A program made the translations under genes and the position numbers. From Sipunculus nudus (Eukaryota; Annelida; Sipuncula; Golfingiida; Sipunculidae): a stretch of DNA of 64,000 nt. The notes beneath the pieces are model-generated. The model searched no databases and was not told where the DNA came from. It worked only from the letters and a program-made list of their open reading frames with translations. The stretch's first letter is position 1, and every line of letters starts with the position of its first letter. The stretch lies in the NCBI GenBank assembly GCA_026874595.1, contig CM049319.1:55479417-55543416 (forward strand), read 5' to 3'. This document shows positions 45,345 to 57,600 of the stretch, one piece after another.

Positions 45345-45634
45345 GACTTAGATTACATCGCCGAGATGGCCGGAAATGATATCGAAGCGCGATAGTGCCC
45401 GCACTCTGATAGAAACAAATACAATTGGCTTCTGTATGATACTTGATATAATAATTTATGACCTCCCAAAATCAGTTCTTTTGGAATAATTATATACAGA
45501 TCCCTCCTATCAACGACACTTTATCGGATAAGGCTTTAAAGAAAGCTCACAAGCAATGACGCTGACTTGATTGATTACGGGGGACAGATAAGTTAGCTTT
45601 GTTTCATGCAAAATTAATGCATTTTCAAGACTAG
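45345..45634 (+). repeat. Repeat unit U, plus copy 1
   Basis: AAGACTTAGATTACATCGCC, AAATGATATCGAAGCGCGAT, AAGAAAGCTCACAAGCAATG and GACGCTGACTTGATTGATTA end in TTTTCAAGACTAG, where the SINE begins. Confidence 0.8.
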
Positions 45635-46021
45635 GGCTTCTGGGGCTTCAGGGGAAGAGTACAAGACTCTAGCCGGGAGATCGTGAGTTCGAATCTCAGC
45701 CGAGGCGGTGAGATTTTTCACAGTCGGCCCAAACCAAGAGTAAGCGCTCTGCAGGCTTAATGGGAAGGCCGTGCCATACGGCCGTATTCCACTCACAGAC
45801 GAGTGCGTCTTCGCGAGGGTTCCAACAATGTGGTCTTTACGCAACCAGGACCGGCAGGTGCAATAGTCACCGGGCCTGGTTGATGCCAGGATTTAAAATG
45901 AGAGGAAGTGTGTGATACTGCCCTGTCACGACGTCCGAAATCGGAATAGAATAGTGCAGATTTTAATATACGTAGTTAGGTTAGCATTTAAAAAAATTGA
46001 GGTGGTTACCTCCATAAAAAA
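45635..46021 (+). mobile_element. SINE family 1, full-length copy
   Basis: Has the head GGCTTCTGGGGCTTCAGGGG, the B-box-like GTGAGTTCGAATCTC, the blocks AGGCTTAATGGGAAGGCCG, CACTCACAGACGAGTGCG and CCGGGCCTGGTTGATGCCAG, and the 3' end GAGGTGGTTACCTCC with an A run. CAAGACTAG on its left and CAAGACTTAG on its right could be a target duplication or the edges of two tandem units. Confidence 0.8.
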
Positions 46022-46024
46022 GTG

Positions 46025-46312
46025 ACAAGACTTAGATAACAACGCAGAGATGACCAGAAATTATATCGAAGCGTGATAGTGCGCGTATTCTGTTAGAAAC
46101 AAATAGAGTTGGTTTCTGTGTGATACTTGATATAATAAACTTTCTTTCTTGCGATAAAGTTTATAAAGTTCCCTCAGGTAAACTACTAATAATCATATAA
46201 GGGTACAAAGAAAGCTCACAAGCAGCGACGCTGACTTGATTGATTACGAGAGATAGGTCAGTTAGCTTTGCTTCAAACATAATTAATGCAATTTTAGGAC
46301 TCTGTTAACCCG
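46025..46312 (+). repeat. Repeat unit U, plus copy 2
   Basis: Homologous to 45,345-45,634 over its length (AAGACTTAGATAACAACGC ... GACGCTGACTTGATTGATTA ... CAGTTAGCTTTGCTTC). The two units flank the SINE as direct repeats. Confidence 0.8.
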
Positions 46313-47540
46313 ATACGCGATGATAACTGAAGCAAACCCAGTGTTCCTTGTGATCTGTATTATGCCCACTGTGGACTATCTTGTTATTCAAAACTTCCGA
46401 AGAACATTTTGAAACGAACCGCATATATTTTTCACATTCCCCCAATTATAAATTCTCTAGAGAACATTTGTCGGATATTAGTTCTTTTCCCCATAAATGG
46501 GAAAGTCTTAATATGCGCCAATTCATGCAAATGTTGCCGACCGAAGCCCTCAAATTTCTAATAACAAATATAACTAATTAATAATTAATTTAGTGCAATG
46601 TGCTTCTTAGAAATCCTATATAAGTGTTTTAGACTTGGATATTTTGTTTAGTCTTTTTCCAAACGGACCGAGATTATGTAATCTCCCATGTTTGTTAGTT
46701 TCTCTCTTTATTGTTTGCCAGTATGACTATATGCGAGCTTGATGTGAACAATTATGAAAGATTTCTATGACATGTTGCTGGGCGTAAGTAAAAGAGTTGC
46801 TCCGGAACCAACTGCGACTATATGCAGAATTGTATTTCGTCTGTTTATTTATTCGTCTGTCTGTTGTGAACAAGTATTTTCAGATATTTTGAAGGAGTTG
46901 CATTAGATTTTGTGAACTAATGAATCAGAGAAAAGAAGTCTAGTGCAGGTTTTAAGTTTATATTTCAGTGCAGGATGGCATCTGGATTTCCTTTTTGTAT
47001 CAATATGTTTTAAGTTATAAGTAAAGGATCTGTATTACAATATGACAGGCTTAAACATTTTAAGTATTATAATCTATTTATTTATTTATTTATGATAAAA
47101 TTAAAGTTTGATGTGTGTTCTTTTAGATTAATTTACTTTTTTTTATTTTAGTTGGTTATTTTTTGAAGAGCAAACGTCACAAATGGTTCAAAATTATGCA
47201 TAAATGTTAATTACAATATGAATTCAAAACAATCATTCAGTTTTTTTGTCAGATGAGTATAAAAGATTAAAATTCGATATCGTTTGGGAAAAGACTGATT
47301 TTGAAATACAAATTTGACGGCATAGAAAACAATAATAAATAAATATGGAATTTTACTTTCTTGACAAACAATGAATTTAAATTTATTGTAAAAAAAATTA
47401 AAACCCGTTTTATTTGAAAAACCCCTTTTAGAAAAACATTACTTCTACTCAGTTAAGAAGAACAAAAACCAAACTTGAATTCTGCAAAATAGGGTTTACT
47501 TTTTTATTTTTTATTTATAGGTTTTATTTTTTATTTTTAA
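46313..47540. other. Intergenic DNA
   Basis: No gene supported. A (TTTA)n-like run lies at about 47,068-47,092. The open frame 46,381-46,581 has no motif. Confidence 0.4.
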
Positions 47541-47572
47541 TTATAACACATAAGGCTAAAATAAAAAAGGTA

Positions 47573-47864
47573 TGGTTCTCAGGCACTTTTTATCAGAAAT
47601 CAGTGCGGGCGGGGGGTTTTCTTATTTTTAATTTTTTGGTATGCTTCGATAAAAATTTTAATTTTTTAGGGAAAAGCATAATAAAAACAGATTTATTTTG
47701 CTTAACAAGTAAGAGCACCACATAATAAAGGAAATTGTATAATTTTATCTCCTTGAAAGAAAAGTCAGAGCGGCTGAAGCTCAAACTTGGTAAGTTTCTA
47801 TTGAAAATCATAAACAAAATTGATGCGGGGGTTTAAAATTGATGCGGGTGGTGCCTGAGAACCA
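47573..47864. mobile_element. MITE with TGGTTCTCAGGCAC termini, copy 2
   Basis: Same inverted ends and interior as 24,852-25,146 (TGATGCGGGGGTTTAAAATT near the right end in both). The left flank AACACATAAGGCTAAAATAA is shared with copy 1, and a rough inverse of it follows the right end, so longer imperfect TIRs of about 40 bp are possible. Confidence 0.75.
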
Positions 47865-48206
47865 TTCCTTTTATTTATTTTTTTTTGCCTAAAAATGTCA
47901 TTTTAACATATTTTCCTGGAATATCAATGGGCGTTATCATTCCTCATTTACCTATACACACGTACATACCTACGCGTTCTCTTGTGGTGAGGAAACGTTT
48001 CATTCAAAAGTTGAGATTAGAGAAAGTTGTTTATTGTCATGTAAAGTGTTTTCCAAGAGAACACTGTATAACAAACAACAAAACTTTGCAAATTTCATAA
48101 AAAATAATAAACCTTGGTGGATAGTCGGATAAAAACACATTCATGTTTTTGTTTAGTTTTCAAACATTCACCGGTGATGATTTTGTGTGTGTTTCCGGAA
48201 AATTTA

Positions 48207-48308
48207 CAGCAAAACCTTGCCTAACGACCAGCCTAGTAGACGGCCACCTCGAAAATGCGACCACTTTATCTCGGTCCCGTTGGTGGTAGTAATTTCGTGG
48301 TTTTACTG
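48207..48308. mobile_element. Small pogo-like MITE, 102 bp
   Basis: The ends CAGCAAAACC and GGTTTTACTG are inverted repeats with one mismatch and are flanked on both sides by TA (48,205-48,206 and 48,309-48,310), the target duplication of Tc1/mariner-pogo elements. The interior has ACGACC/GGTCCCG-type words. Confidence 0.65.
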
Positions 48309-48310
48309 TA

Positions 48311-49605
48311 TTTAATCGATATTCGCAGTTATTGTTATATTATTCATGGTCTATTGGTGTTTTTCAACAGTTGCTTGTCTTATTACTGTAGTGGGTGTCT
48401 GTGTGGGGTACTATGAAACATCATTGATACTATCGCCATCTTGATAATCTCCAAAATTCTAGGATATCCCTGGCAAAATTATCTCCTTCTCCGGACTTTT
48501 TTTATTTATTTAAAACATATTAATGCAAGGTAACACGTTTAGACATGATTTCTGATCTTAAACATGAAAACATATAACTATGGCACAAAACATAATGGAT
48601 AGTGCACTCAAGAAGATGAGAGAACTTAGAAATATATCAAAATATGAACTTAAGTGTATATGACATATAAACGACATTAAGCGACAAGGGGGTTCCAACC
48701 AATTACATTCTTTTTAAATACCTTTGAGGAGGCGCAGTTCTCTTCGAACCATTTAATGTGCCCAACGAAAGAGGGTCTATAGAAAACAAGGTTTCTTTAA
48801 ATAGTCGGTGCGACCTTTCGTTACATATAATTTAATAGAATGAAATAATGTTGGTTGACATGGTGAACAGAAGCGAACTAGTCTGTCTTGCAGGATCTAC
48901 TTAAGTTAATCAGACCTTTAAAAATCACATTGGTAGCGCCACTTAGCGTTTATAGAAGACAATAGTTAGGTTGGAGCCTGCAAGTTTCTCCTCAATTATA
49001 ATTAGCGTGATATAAGCAATAGTTAGCCCCTTGGGGCCCAATCGCGACTACAGTGGAGATGTAAAAATATTCATGAATATTCATGACTTAGTGTGTTCTT
49101 TAACCGAAAGGTGTCAAAGATTGAAAAGGTGACTTTTCAGACTTGATTCCGGTTGATTCTGACATGTGCAATCTCCAGATGCTTGAAAGATTGGAAATAA
49201 TGAAGAATAATTAATAAATGACAGTTGTAGAGATAATTCTTGCGCTTTAAGTTTATGACTCGATGAATCAGGAAAAATATGGAGATTTTGTCGTCATGGT
49301 AATAGAAATCTTAAATAAAAACACTTAACAATTATGACAAAAGGAGTTTATTAAAAAATAATTATGAATCTATCGAATTTTATTTCATTGAATGGGACAA
49401 TGGTCAATTTAAACAAAATATTCTTAGTCTCAAAGGGTTAACACTGTATGTATCGCCTTCTGTTTGAGGAAGTGAAATAACAAAAAAAAATTATGACCAT
49501 TTCGTATTTTATTTTAAGGAATTAGAAAATGGTCAATAAACCTGACTTCATCGACTTCTGGTAGACACAAGATAGATACAGACATCAGAGTAGTATATTA
49601 ACCCC
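48311..49605. other. Intergenic DNA
   Basis: Nothing recognised. Confidence 0.4.
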
Positions 49606-49611
49606 ATAGCA

Positions 49612-49690
49612 CAGCGGTGTTCAAACTACGGCCCGCGGGCCATGAGATCAATTTCTGCGGCTTGTAAACATTCTTGTCAAGTTGTAGCCC
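49612..49690 (+). mobile_element. hAT-like terminus fragment
   Basis: CAGCGGTGTTCAAACTACGG followed by CCCGCGGGCC has the form of a hAT/Charlie-like end. No opposite end is seen. Confidence 0.45.
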
Positions 49691-49863
49691 AAGATATTCT
49701 CGCTTCATCAAAATAAAATAAGAATCCATCTTGTTTTAACTATAAACGCAAGACAGCGATGGACGGAGTATTATGTACAGGGTTCCCACGCTACGAAAAT
49801 GCATGAATTTTAAAATTTTAAAATTAATTTATTGCTCTAAAAAATCATGATTTTTTTTTTTGA

Positions 49864-49882
49864 GGGGGGGGGGGGGGAGGGG
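49864..49882. repeat. G-rich homopolymer tract
   Basis: A long G run with one A interruption. Confidence 0.9.
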
Positions 49883-51399
49883 GATTTTAATGAAAGATTA
49901 GCCCTGCCTGGGTTTTAGTATTTGCATTACTAATAAAATGCTTAAAATAAAACGTGATTCCATGTATTGATAGACTTAACACCGTGCCAGCTCTTTTCAC
50001 TTGAGCCCTGTAAAGTCCGTATAGTGAGTCCCTGATATTTGCATATTAAGGCGTCAAAAGGCTTTTTGAGGACCTGACGATTCCCCCATAATTGCATAGC
50101 AGGCCGTCACGCCTCACGCAAACGTTGCTATGAGAACGCCAACAGCGGTCCAACAGCTCGACCCGCTTAGTAACATTCGCACTGAAATCACGTATTCAGG
50201 TAGTCAATACATGGACCTTCGTGTTCTATGATGTATCTCTGCTGAACGAATATAACGGTCCATGGGCCAAATGTAGGTGAATATTGTAGATACTATCGCA
50301 ACAATTTTGTACTGACAGGTCCAGCAAAATTCCCTCTGCCGAGGTGACAAGAGCAGCCGGCAGCATTTGTCCGGACTCGTGTATTAACTGTCAAATTGCG
50401 ACTCGCGAATCGTGATCGTTTCAGTCAGCCGGTACATTTTGACTGCGCTCGTCGTGTGCACCTGAATATCTCGCGCTGATTGGCTGAGCCAGAGTTTGTT
50501 AGGCCTACTTTCAAGAGTGGTGGTCCGATAAACTTACACTGGGGCTAAGGGTTATAATATTTTAAAGTCTCGGCGAACTCAATATAAGCGACGGCCTTAA
50601 AATATTAAGACACATTAAATGGGAATATTAGTAGCCAATAGGAAGCGGCGGAATAGGCGATGACTGAATGAACCATGTTGGTTTTGAAACAGATTCTAGG
50701 AAAGACCACTGCTGACGTCACTGGAAAAGACGTTAGTTAAGCGAGGCGGTGATGTGTGGCGCTGACCTTCCGGGAACCGGCAAAGATTACCAGTCCATGC
50801 AATAAGAGGGTCAGATGGAGGAAAATTAGTTAAATGAGTTGCCGCAAGATGGCGGTACCGATACGTAGTGCGATACAACGCAGGAACGTTTGATTTCTCT
50901 GTCAGAAGCAACAATTAAGTCATAACTATTTCATGGACTGGGCCAGTCTAATGAAAGATCAATAATTTTAAATTGTTTTCGGACTGCCTCTCCAAGCAGT
51001 CCTCTTCTTTCGGTATATACGAAATAGTTGAATGAACTGTGGCAACCACAGTATGCGCTGAAATACACTCTATAAATCGTGGGAGAAAATGTCACGAAAA
51101 TCTAATCTTCTGGAAATGTAGGAACTGTGTAATATTTCAGATTATTGAATATTACTATTATATATAATAATAATAACACATTATTAAACCATTGTTATCT
51201 TATGCTGTGAAAAACTAAGTGTATCCCCTGTTTTTTAAAGGTTATCATTGGTTACATTTAGCTATGAGTCGAATGCGGCATCCCAGAGACCTGAAAGTCA
51301 AGTATTCGGTTACCTATTCTGATTTTATGTGATTTTTTTTTTCGACATACTCATATCAACTGTAGGTAATTCCTGTGACGGCAGTATAGACTTAAATAT
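49883..51399. other. Intergenic DNA, possible regulatory patch
   Basis: Apart from the CRE and neighbouring motif words, nothing is recognised. The minus open frame at 50,696-50,914 starts without ATG and has no motif. Confidence 0.35.
50713..50720. promoter_or_regulatory. CRE palindrome TGACGTCA
   Basis: A perfect consensus CREB/ATF site. About 130 bp further on is AAGATGGCGG (50,846-50,855), a YY1-like word, and at about 50,127 GTTGCTATGAGAAC fits the RFX X-box pattern. The region 50.1-50.9 kb is less AT-rich than its surroundings. Promoter function is inference; no gene adjoins that I can name. Confidence 0.2.
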
Positions 51400-51690
51400 C
51401 TACAAGCTGTAAGTGAACACAGTATATATTGACAAAAAGAAAAAAATAACTTTAAGTGGTTCCTTGCATATGTGCGGAAGTTAAAATGTCACTTGTTGGA
51501 TAACGCTCTTCGTAAAATTCTGGAACGTCTGACTTGCCACCAGATGCCTTTTTAAATGTGTTTGTGGTATTTTCTACATGTTATCAATACGTGGAAATAA
51601 ACAAGAAAAACTGCCTGTGCGCAGTTGAATCGGTGCTTTCTGGCCTATTTTAATAGAAGCAATATATCGGAATAGGCCCCTTTGAGATGT
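51400..51690 (+). repeat. Repeat family C, copy 1
   Basis: GTGAACACAGTATATATTGAC, CATATGTGCGGAAGTTAAAA, TGTCACTTG, GCCTGTGCGCAGTTGAATC and TTTCTGGCCTATTTTAATA align in order with 53,215-53,480. Similarity is clear but diverged. Confidence 0.5.
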
Positions 51691-52290
51691 TCTACATCTG
51701 GCTCTCGGAGAGAAAAGTTTGTCCACCTTTCCCGTAACATTTCTCAAGTAATAGTAATGAATGATAAATTAGCAGTTTTATTGTCTAATTAATGGTAGAA
51801 TTTCCTCCCCGCATGTTAATCGATCAGATAAAACACAATGTACTTGATAGTTGGATGTTCAGTGACTGAATGTTTAACGAGTATTGTTTTATTTTAAAAA
51901 AAGTTAATCATTTTTATGGTAATTTTCCCGTCAATGTTGCTCTCGGAAAGCTAATTGAATTTTTAGTTTTGAATGCACAGGTCAAATGTGGTAAAACGTT
52001 ATCGCTTGATCAATGTGAAAAAAAAACATGCTGTTGGCATATGGCAAATAAATAAAGTCCATTGCTGTTGTGATGTTGTAATTTAAGGATTGATAACGCA
52101 TACTAGTTTATGATTTTGGTTGCACGCTCTAGTTTATGCTTTATCGACCAGATTTTAGAGGGAAAATTCCGATATCCGTCGTCTAGTAACTAAAATCCCT
52201 TGAACATTTCTTTGACCAGAATACATAGCAGAATTAATCAAAGCACATTCAACAAGCACATCTGTCGACAAGATAGGCGAACCAGAGTTC
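51691..52290. other. Intergenic DNA
   Basis: Nothing recognised. Confidence 0.4.
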
Positions 52291-52298
52291 TGCGACTA

Positions 52299-52530
52299 GT
52301 GACCGCTCTGTGGCTTAATGGGAAGGCCGTGCCCAACGGCCGTGATTCATTCACAAACGAGTGCGCCTTTCGGGGGCTCCTCAGAGTATAACCAAGCAAT
52401 GAGGACGGTTACCCACCCAAGGCCCGCAGGTGCAGTATTGGAACCACGAATGGAATTCTGCAGATGTACACATATATAGTTCAGTTAGAATTAAAAAACA
52501 AATGGAGGCGGTTACCTCCAACAAAAAAAA
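52299..52530 (+). mobile_element. SINE family 1, 5'-truncated copy
   Basis: Begins in the middle of the family (CGCTCTGTGGCTTAATGGG) and lacks the tRNA head. It has GCCGTGCCCAACGGCCGTG, CACAAACGAGTGCGCC and GGAATTCTGCAGATGTACAC, and ends GGAGGCGGTTACCTCC plus A8. Confidence 0.75.
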
Positions 52531-53214
52531 CCCAGCTTGTAGATGAGCAAGGCCATACATCCATCACAGAGGCATCATCAGTACCTTTCTTAGTGGAAAT
52601 AACCTACAGTTCATTGAAGGAGCCTATTCATATACCATGTCTGTTAATTGTATACATGCGATATAGCGTTACCTTTTAAAAACATAATGCAATTTTTTTT
52701 TAATAATTCGTTCTGAACCCGTTTGTTTACCCCTTTATACAAGTGCGAAAAAAGCTTGCACAGTAAGCAATCTATGCCATAATCATAAACGTACCGCTTA
52801 TGCCACCTGGTGGTCGTACAGCGCAAATTCAAGTTTTTTCGAGCTTTGTAACCAGTGTATCTTGTGTTTCCTCTTCCACGTTTCCTCTCTTAGTTTGGTA
52901 GTCGTCATGCTTTCTCTGGTCACACAGTCTTGTTATGGTAAACAGACACACGTGGACTGTGCTTACTCACACACGGAACCATACCAAAGTATTAAACAAG
53001 TGAACTGGGGATAAAGATTAATGTACCTGGATGGTTTTCCTAGGAAACTGTTGTTAAAGGTGCCCATGCATTCACCTACCTTTTGTAAAAGAATTTTTAT
53101 GATTTCTGGTTTCCACTTTAAATATATTAATGGTCTAAGGTAATCTTGGTTGTAAAAATATTCTTGTAACCCCTCCGCGAAGGATGTATGAACCTGTTTA
53201 CCCACAACATATTT
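52531..53214. other. Intergenic DNA
   Basis: Nothing recognised. Confidence 0.4.
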
Positions 53215-53480
53215 GTTAACACAGCAATGTTGACAAAAACGAAAATCATGTAACTTATGGTGGTAGGTTGCAAATATGCGGAGGTAGAAATGTCACTTTT
53301 AACAAAACTCTATTTGCAACGCTCTGGCTTAATTTTCTGACTCTCAGCCGGATACCCTTGTTAAATTTATTTTGATTATTTGAACGTTGATATAAACAAC
53401 ACAAGCAGCCTGTGTGCGGTGATATCCACGTTTTCTGGCCTATTTTTTATATAAAAGCTCCAAGGGATTTCCTTTAGTTT
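53215..53480 (+). repeat. Repeat family C, copy 2
   Basis: Second member of the diverged direct repeat pair with 51,400-51,690 (AAATATGCGGAGGTAGAAA, TGTCACTTT, GCCTGTGTGCGGTGATATCC, TTTCTGGCCTATTTTTTAT). Confidence 0.5.
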
Positions 53481-54513
53481 ATAAAGGTCTTAGAGTTGAT
53501 TGAGCCCCTTTTTAAGTCAACAGTATGAACTAATAGCCTGAGGCTGAAATGATTGTGCAACTTTACAATGAATACAGAGTAAGCCGGAAATCATATGTAT
53601 TCTACAGATAAAGCAGGCTAATATATGCCTTAAAGAGAGAAATCATTTACAAAACACATCACCCAGAGTTTGCTGCTCCCCCGTCCCACTTCTCTTTGAC
53701 TAGTCTTTTTATCTTCTTGGTTTTTTCTACGCTGCGAAAAGACAGACCAAGCCGCTCTGCTTGATATTTCAGGAATATTAATACACTCACACACAATGAG
53801 TTATCCAAATCGTCTTACAATGGTAAGTGAAAGACGTAAATATACGAGTCAGCAGGCATTTATATTGACCCGGTAGAATCTTTTACGTCATAGGCACAAA
53901 ACTACCACCAGCCCGACAATCGATAAAAAAATATACCTAGGATTATAGGTAGAGCTCGCTCATAGATACGATACATCATGCAGCGGTGACGCACCCGGTT
54001 TACTTTGATATTTTATACCTCAACTGACATTTCCATTTCTTGTGACACTGGAAAACATTTTTCCCCCTTGGGATAACGTTTTGTAAAAAAAAATCACAAA
54101 CTTGTCCTGTAAAATACGAACAAGTTCATCAGAGATGAAAATAGGAAATCGCTACGATCACTTATAGTATAACGTCTCCGTCTTTATTTTTAAATATTGT
54201 TCTCGTTTAACGTTGACTTTTAACCTTCACCCACTTTGCTGGCTAATAAAATCATATGATATTTTTTTTATTATATTAAGTTTATCAGGTACGTGTCAGT
54301 TCCACCTTACTCCGTTTAATTGGATTTGTTGAAACGTTTTTGTGTGAACGCTTAAGTGAACGTAAAGTCATTGACATTCTAGTAACTGTTGTCAGACGCT
54401 AATTCAGGTTAAGGTTTACATTGTGAACCACTGAGAATTCCTTAATTTTCATACGATTAAGCACGTTGATGATCATATCAGACACACACACGTACCATCG
54501 CACTCACACACAC

Positions 54514-54515
<2 letters not shown>
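53481..54515. other. Intergenic DNA
   Basis: Nothing recognised before the compound microsatellite. Confidence 0.4.

Positions 54516-54516
<1 letters not shown>

Positions 54517-54599
<83 letters not shown>
54517..54599. repeat. Compound (TA)n(GA)n microsatellite
   Basis: About 40 bp of TA runs directly into about 40 bp of GA with one A insertion, 35 bp before the satellite. Confidence 0.97.
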
Positions 54600-54633
54600 T
54601 ACGGAGGTTAAAGGTAGTCTTGTGACGCAAAGC

Positions 54634-57600
54634 TGATGCACAGTAACGCAGAATCTACATGGTGATACATATAAATCTCCACGGTGAGGCATATGAATCT
54701 ACATGGTGATCCATATAAATCTACATGATGATGCATATAAATCTACATGGTGATGCATATAAATCTACATGGTGATCCATATAAATCTACACGGTGATGC
54801 ATATAAATCTACAGGGTGATGCATATAAATCTACACGGTGATGCATATAAATCTACATGGTGATGCATATAAATCTACATGGTGATGCATATAAATCTAC
54901 ATGGTGATCCATATAAATCTACACGGTGATGCATATAAATCTACAGGGTGATGCATATAAATCTACAGGGTGATGCATATAAATCTACACGGTGATCCAT
55001 ATAAATCTACATGGTGATGCATATAAATCTACATGGTGATGCATATAAATCTACATGGTGATCCATATAAATCTACACGGTGATGCATATAAATCTACAC
55101 GGTGATGCATATAAATCTACACGGTGATGCATATAAATCTACACGGTGATGCATATAAATCTACACGGTGATGCATATAAATCTACACGGTGATGCATAT
55201 AAATCTACACGGTGATGCATATAAATCTACACGGTGATGCATATAAATCTACATGGTGATGCATATAAATCTATATAGTGATGCATATAAATCTACACGG
55301 TGATGCATATAAATCTACACGGTGATGCATATAAATCTACACGGTGATGCATATAAATCTACACGGTGATGCATATAAATCTACACGGTGATGCATATAA
55401 ATCTATATAGTGATGCATATAAATCTACACGGTGATGCATATAAATCTACACGGTGATGCATATAAATCTACACGGTGATGCATATAAATCTACGCGGTG
55501 ATGCATATAAATCTACACGGTGATGCATATAAATCTATATAGTGATGCATATAAATCTATATAGTGATGCATATAAATCTACACGGTGGTGCATATAAAT
55601 CTACACGGTGGTGCATATAAATCTACACGGTGATGCATATAAATCTACACGGTGATGCATATAAATCTACACGGTGATGCATATAAATCTACACGGTGAT
55701 GCATATAAATCTACACGGTGATGCATATAAATCTACACGGTGATGCATATAAATCTACACGGTGATGCATATAAATCTACACGGTGATGCATATAAATCT
55801 ACACGGTGATGCATATAAATCTACATGATGATGCATATAAATCTATATAGTGATGCATATAAATCTACACGGTGATGCATATAAATCTACACGGTGATGC
55901 ATATAAATCTACACGGTGATGCAAATAAATCTACACGGTGATGCATATAAATCTACACGGTGATGCATATAAATCTACACGGTGATGCATATAAATCTAG
56001 ATGGTGATACATATAAATCTATATAGTGATGCATATAAATCTACATGATGATGCATATAAATCTATATAGTGATGCATATAAATCTACATGGTGATGCAT
56101 ATAAATCTACACGGTGATGCATATAAATCTACATGATGATGCATATAAATCTATATAGTGATGCATATAAATCTACATGGTGATGCATATAAATCTTCAT
56201 GATGATGCATATAAATCTACACGATGATGCATATAAATCTACACGGTGATGCATATAAATCTACACGGTGATGCATATAAATCTACACGGTGATGCATAT
56301 AAATCTACACGGTGATGCATATAAATCTACACGGTGATGCAAATAAATCTACACGGTGATGCATATAAATCTACACGGTGATGCATATAAATCTACACGG
56401 TGATGCATATATAAATCTACACGGTGATGCATATAAATCTACAGGGTGATGCATATAAATCTACACGGTGATGCATATAAATCTACACGGTGATGCATAT
56501 AAATCTACATGATGATGCATATAAATCTAGATAGTGATGCATATAAATCTACACGGTGATGCATATAAATCTACATGATGATGCATATAAATCTATATAA
56601 GGATGCATATAAATCTACATGGTGATGCATATAAATCTACATGATGATGCATATAAATCTACATGATGATGCATATAAATCTACATGATGATGCATATAA
56701 ATCTACACGGTGATGCATATAAATCTACATGATGATGCATATAAATCTATATAGTGATGCATATAAATCTACATGATGATGCATATAAATCTACACGGTG
56801 ATGCATATAAATCTACACGGTGATGCATATAAATCTACACGGTGATGCATATAAATCTAGATGGTGATACATATAAATCTATATAGTGATGCATATAAAT
56901 CTACATGATGATGCATATAAATCTATATAGTGATGCATATAAATCTACATGGTGATGCATATAAATCTACACGGTGATGCATATAAATCTACATGATGAT
57001 GCATGTAAATCTATATAGTGATGCATATAAATCTACATGGTGATGCATATAAATCTACATGATGATGCATATAAATCTACACGGTGATGCATATAAATCT
57101 ACACGGTGATGCATATAAATCTACACGGTGATGCATATAAATCTACACGGTGATGCATATAAATCTACACGGTGATGCATATAAATCTACACGGTGATGC
57201 ATATATAAATCTACACCGTGATGCATATAAATCTACACGGTGATGCATATAAATCTACACGGTGATGCATATAAATCTACACGGTGATGCATATAAATCT
57301 ACACGGTGATGCATATAAATCTATATAGTGATGCATATAAATCTACATGGTGATGCATATAAATCTACACGGTGATGCATATAAATCTACATGATGATGC
57401 ATATAAATCTATATAGTGATGCATATAAATCTACACGGTGATGCATATAAATCTACATGGTGATGCATATAAATCTACATGATGATGCATATAAATCTAC
57501 ATGATGATGCATATAAATCTACACGGTGATGCATATAAATCTACACGGTGATGCATATAAATCTAGATGGTGATACATATAAATCTATATAGTGATGCAT

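Noticed and set aside
45635-45710. tRNA gene
   Set aside because: It is the tRNA-like head of SINE family 1, which has further copies in this window.
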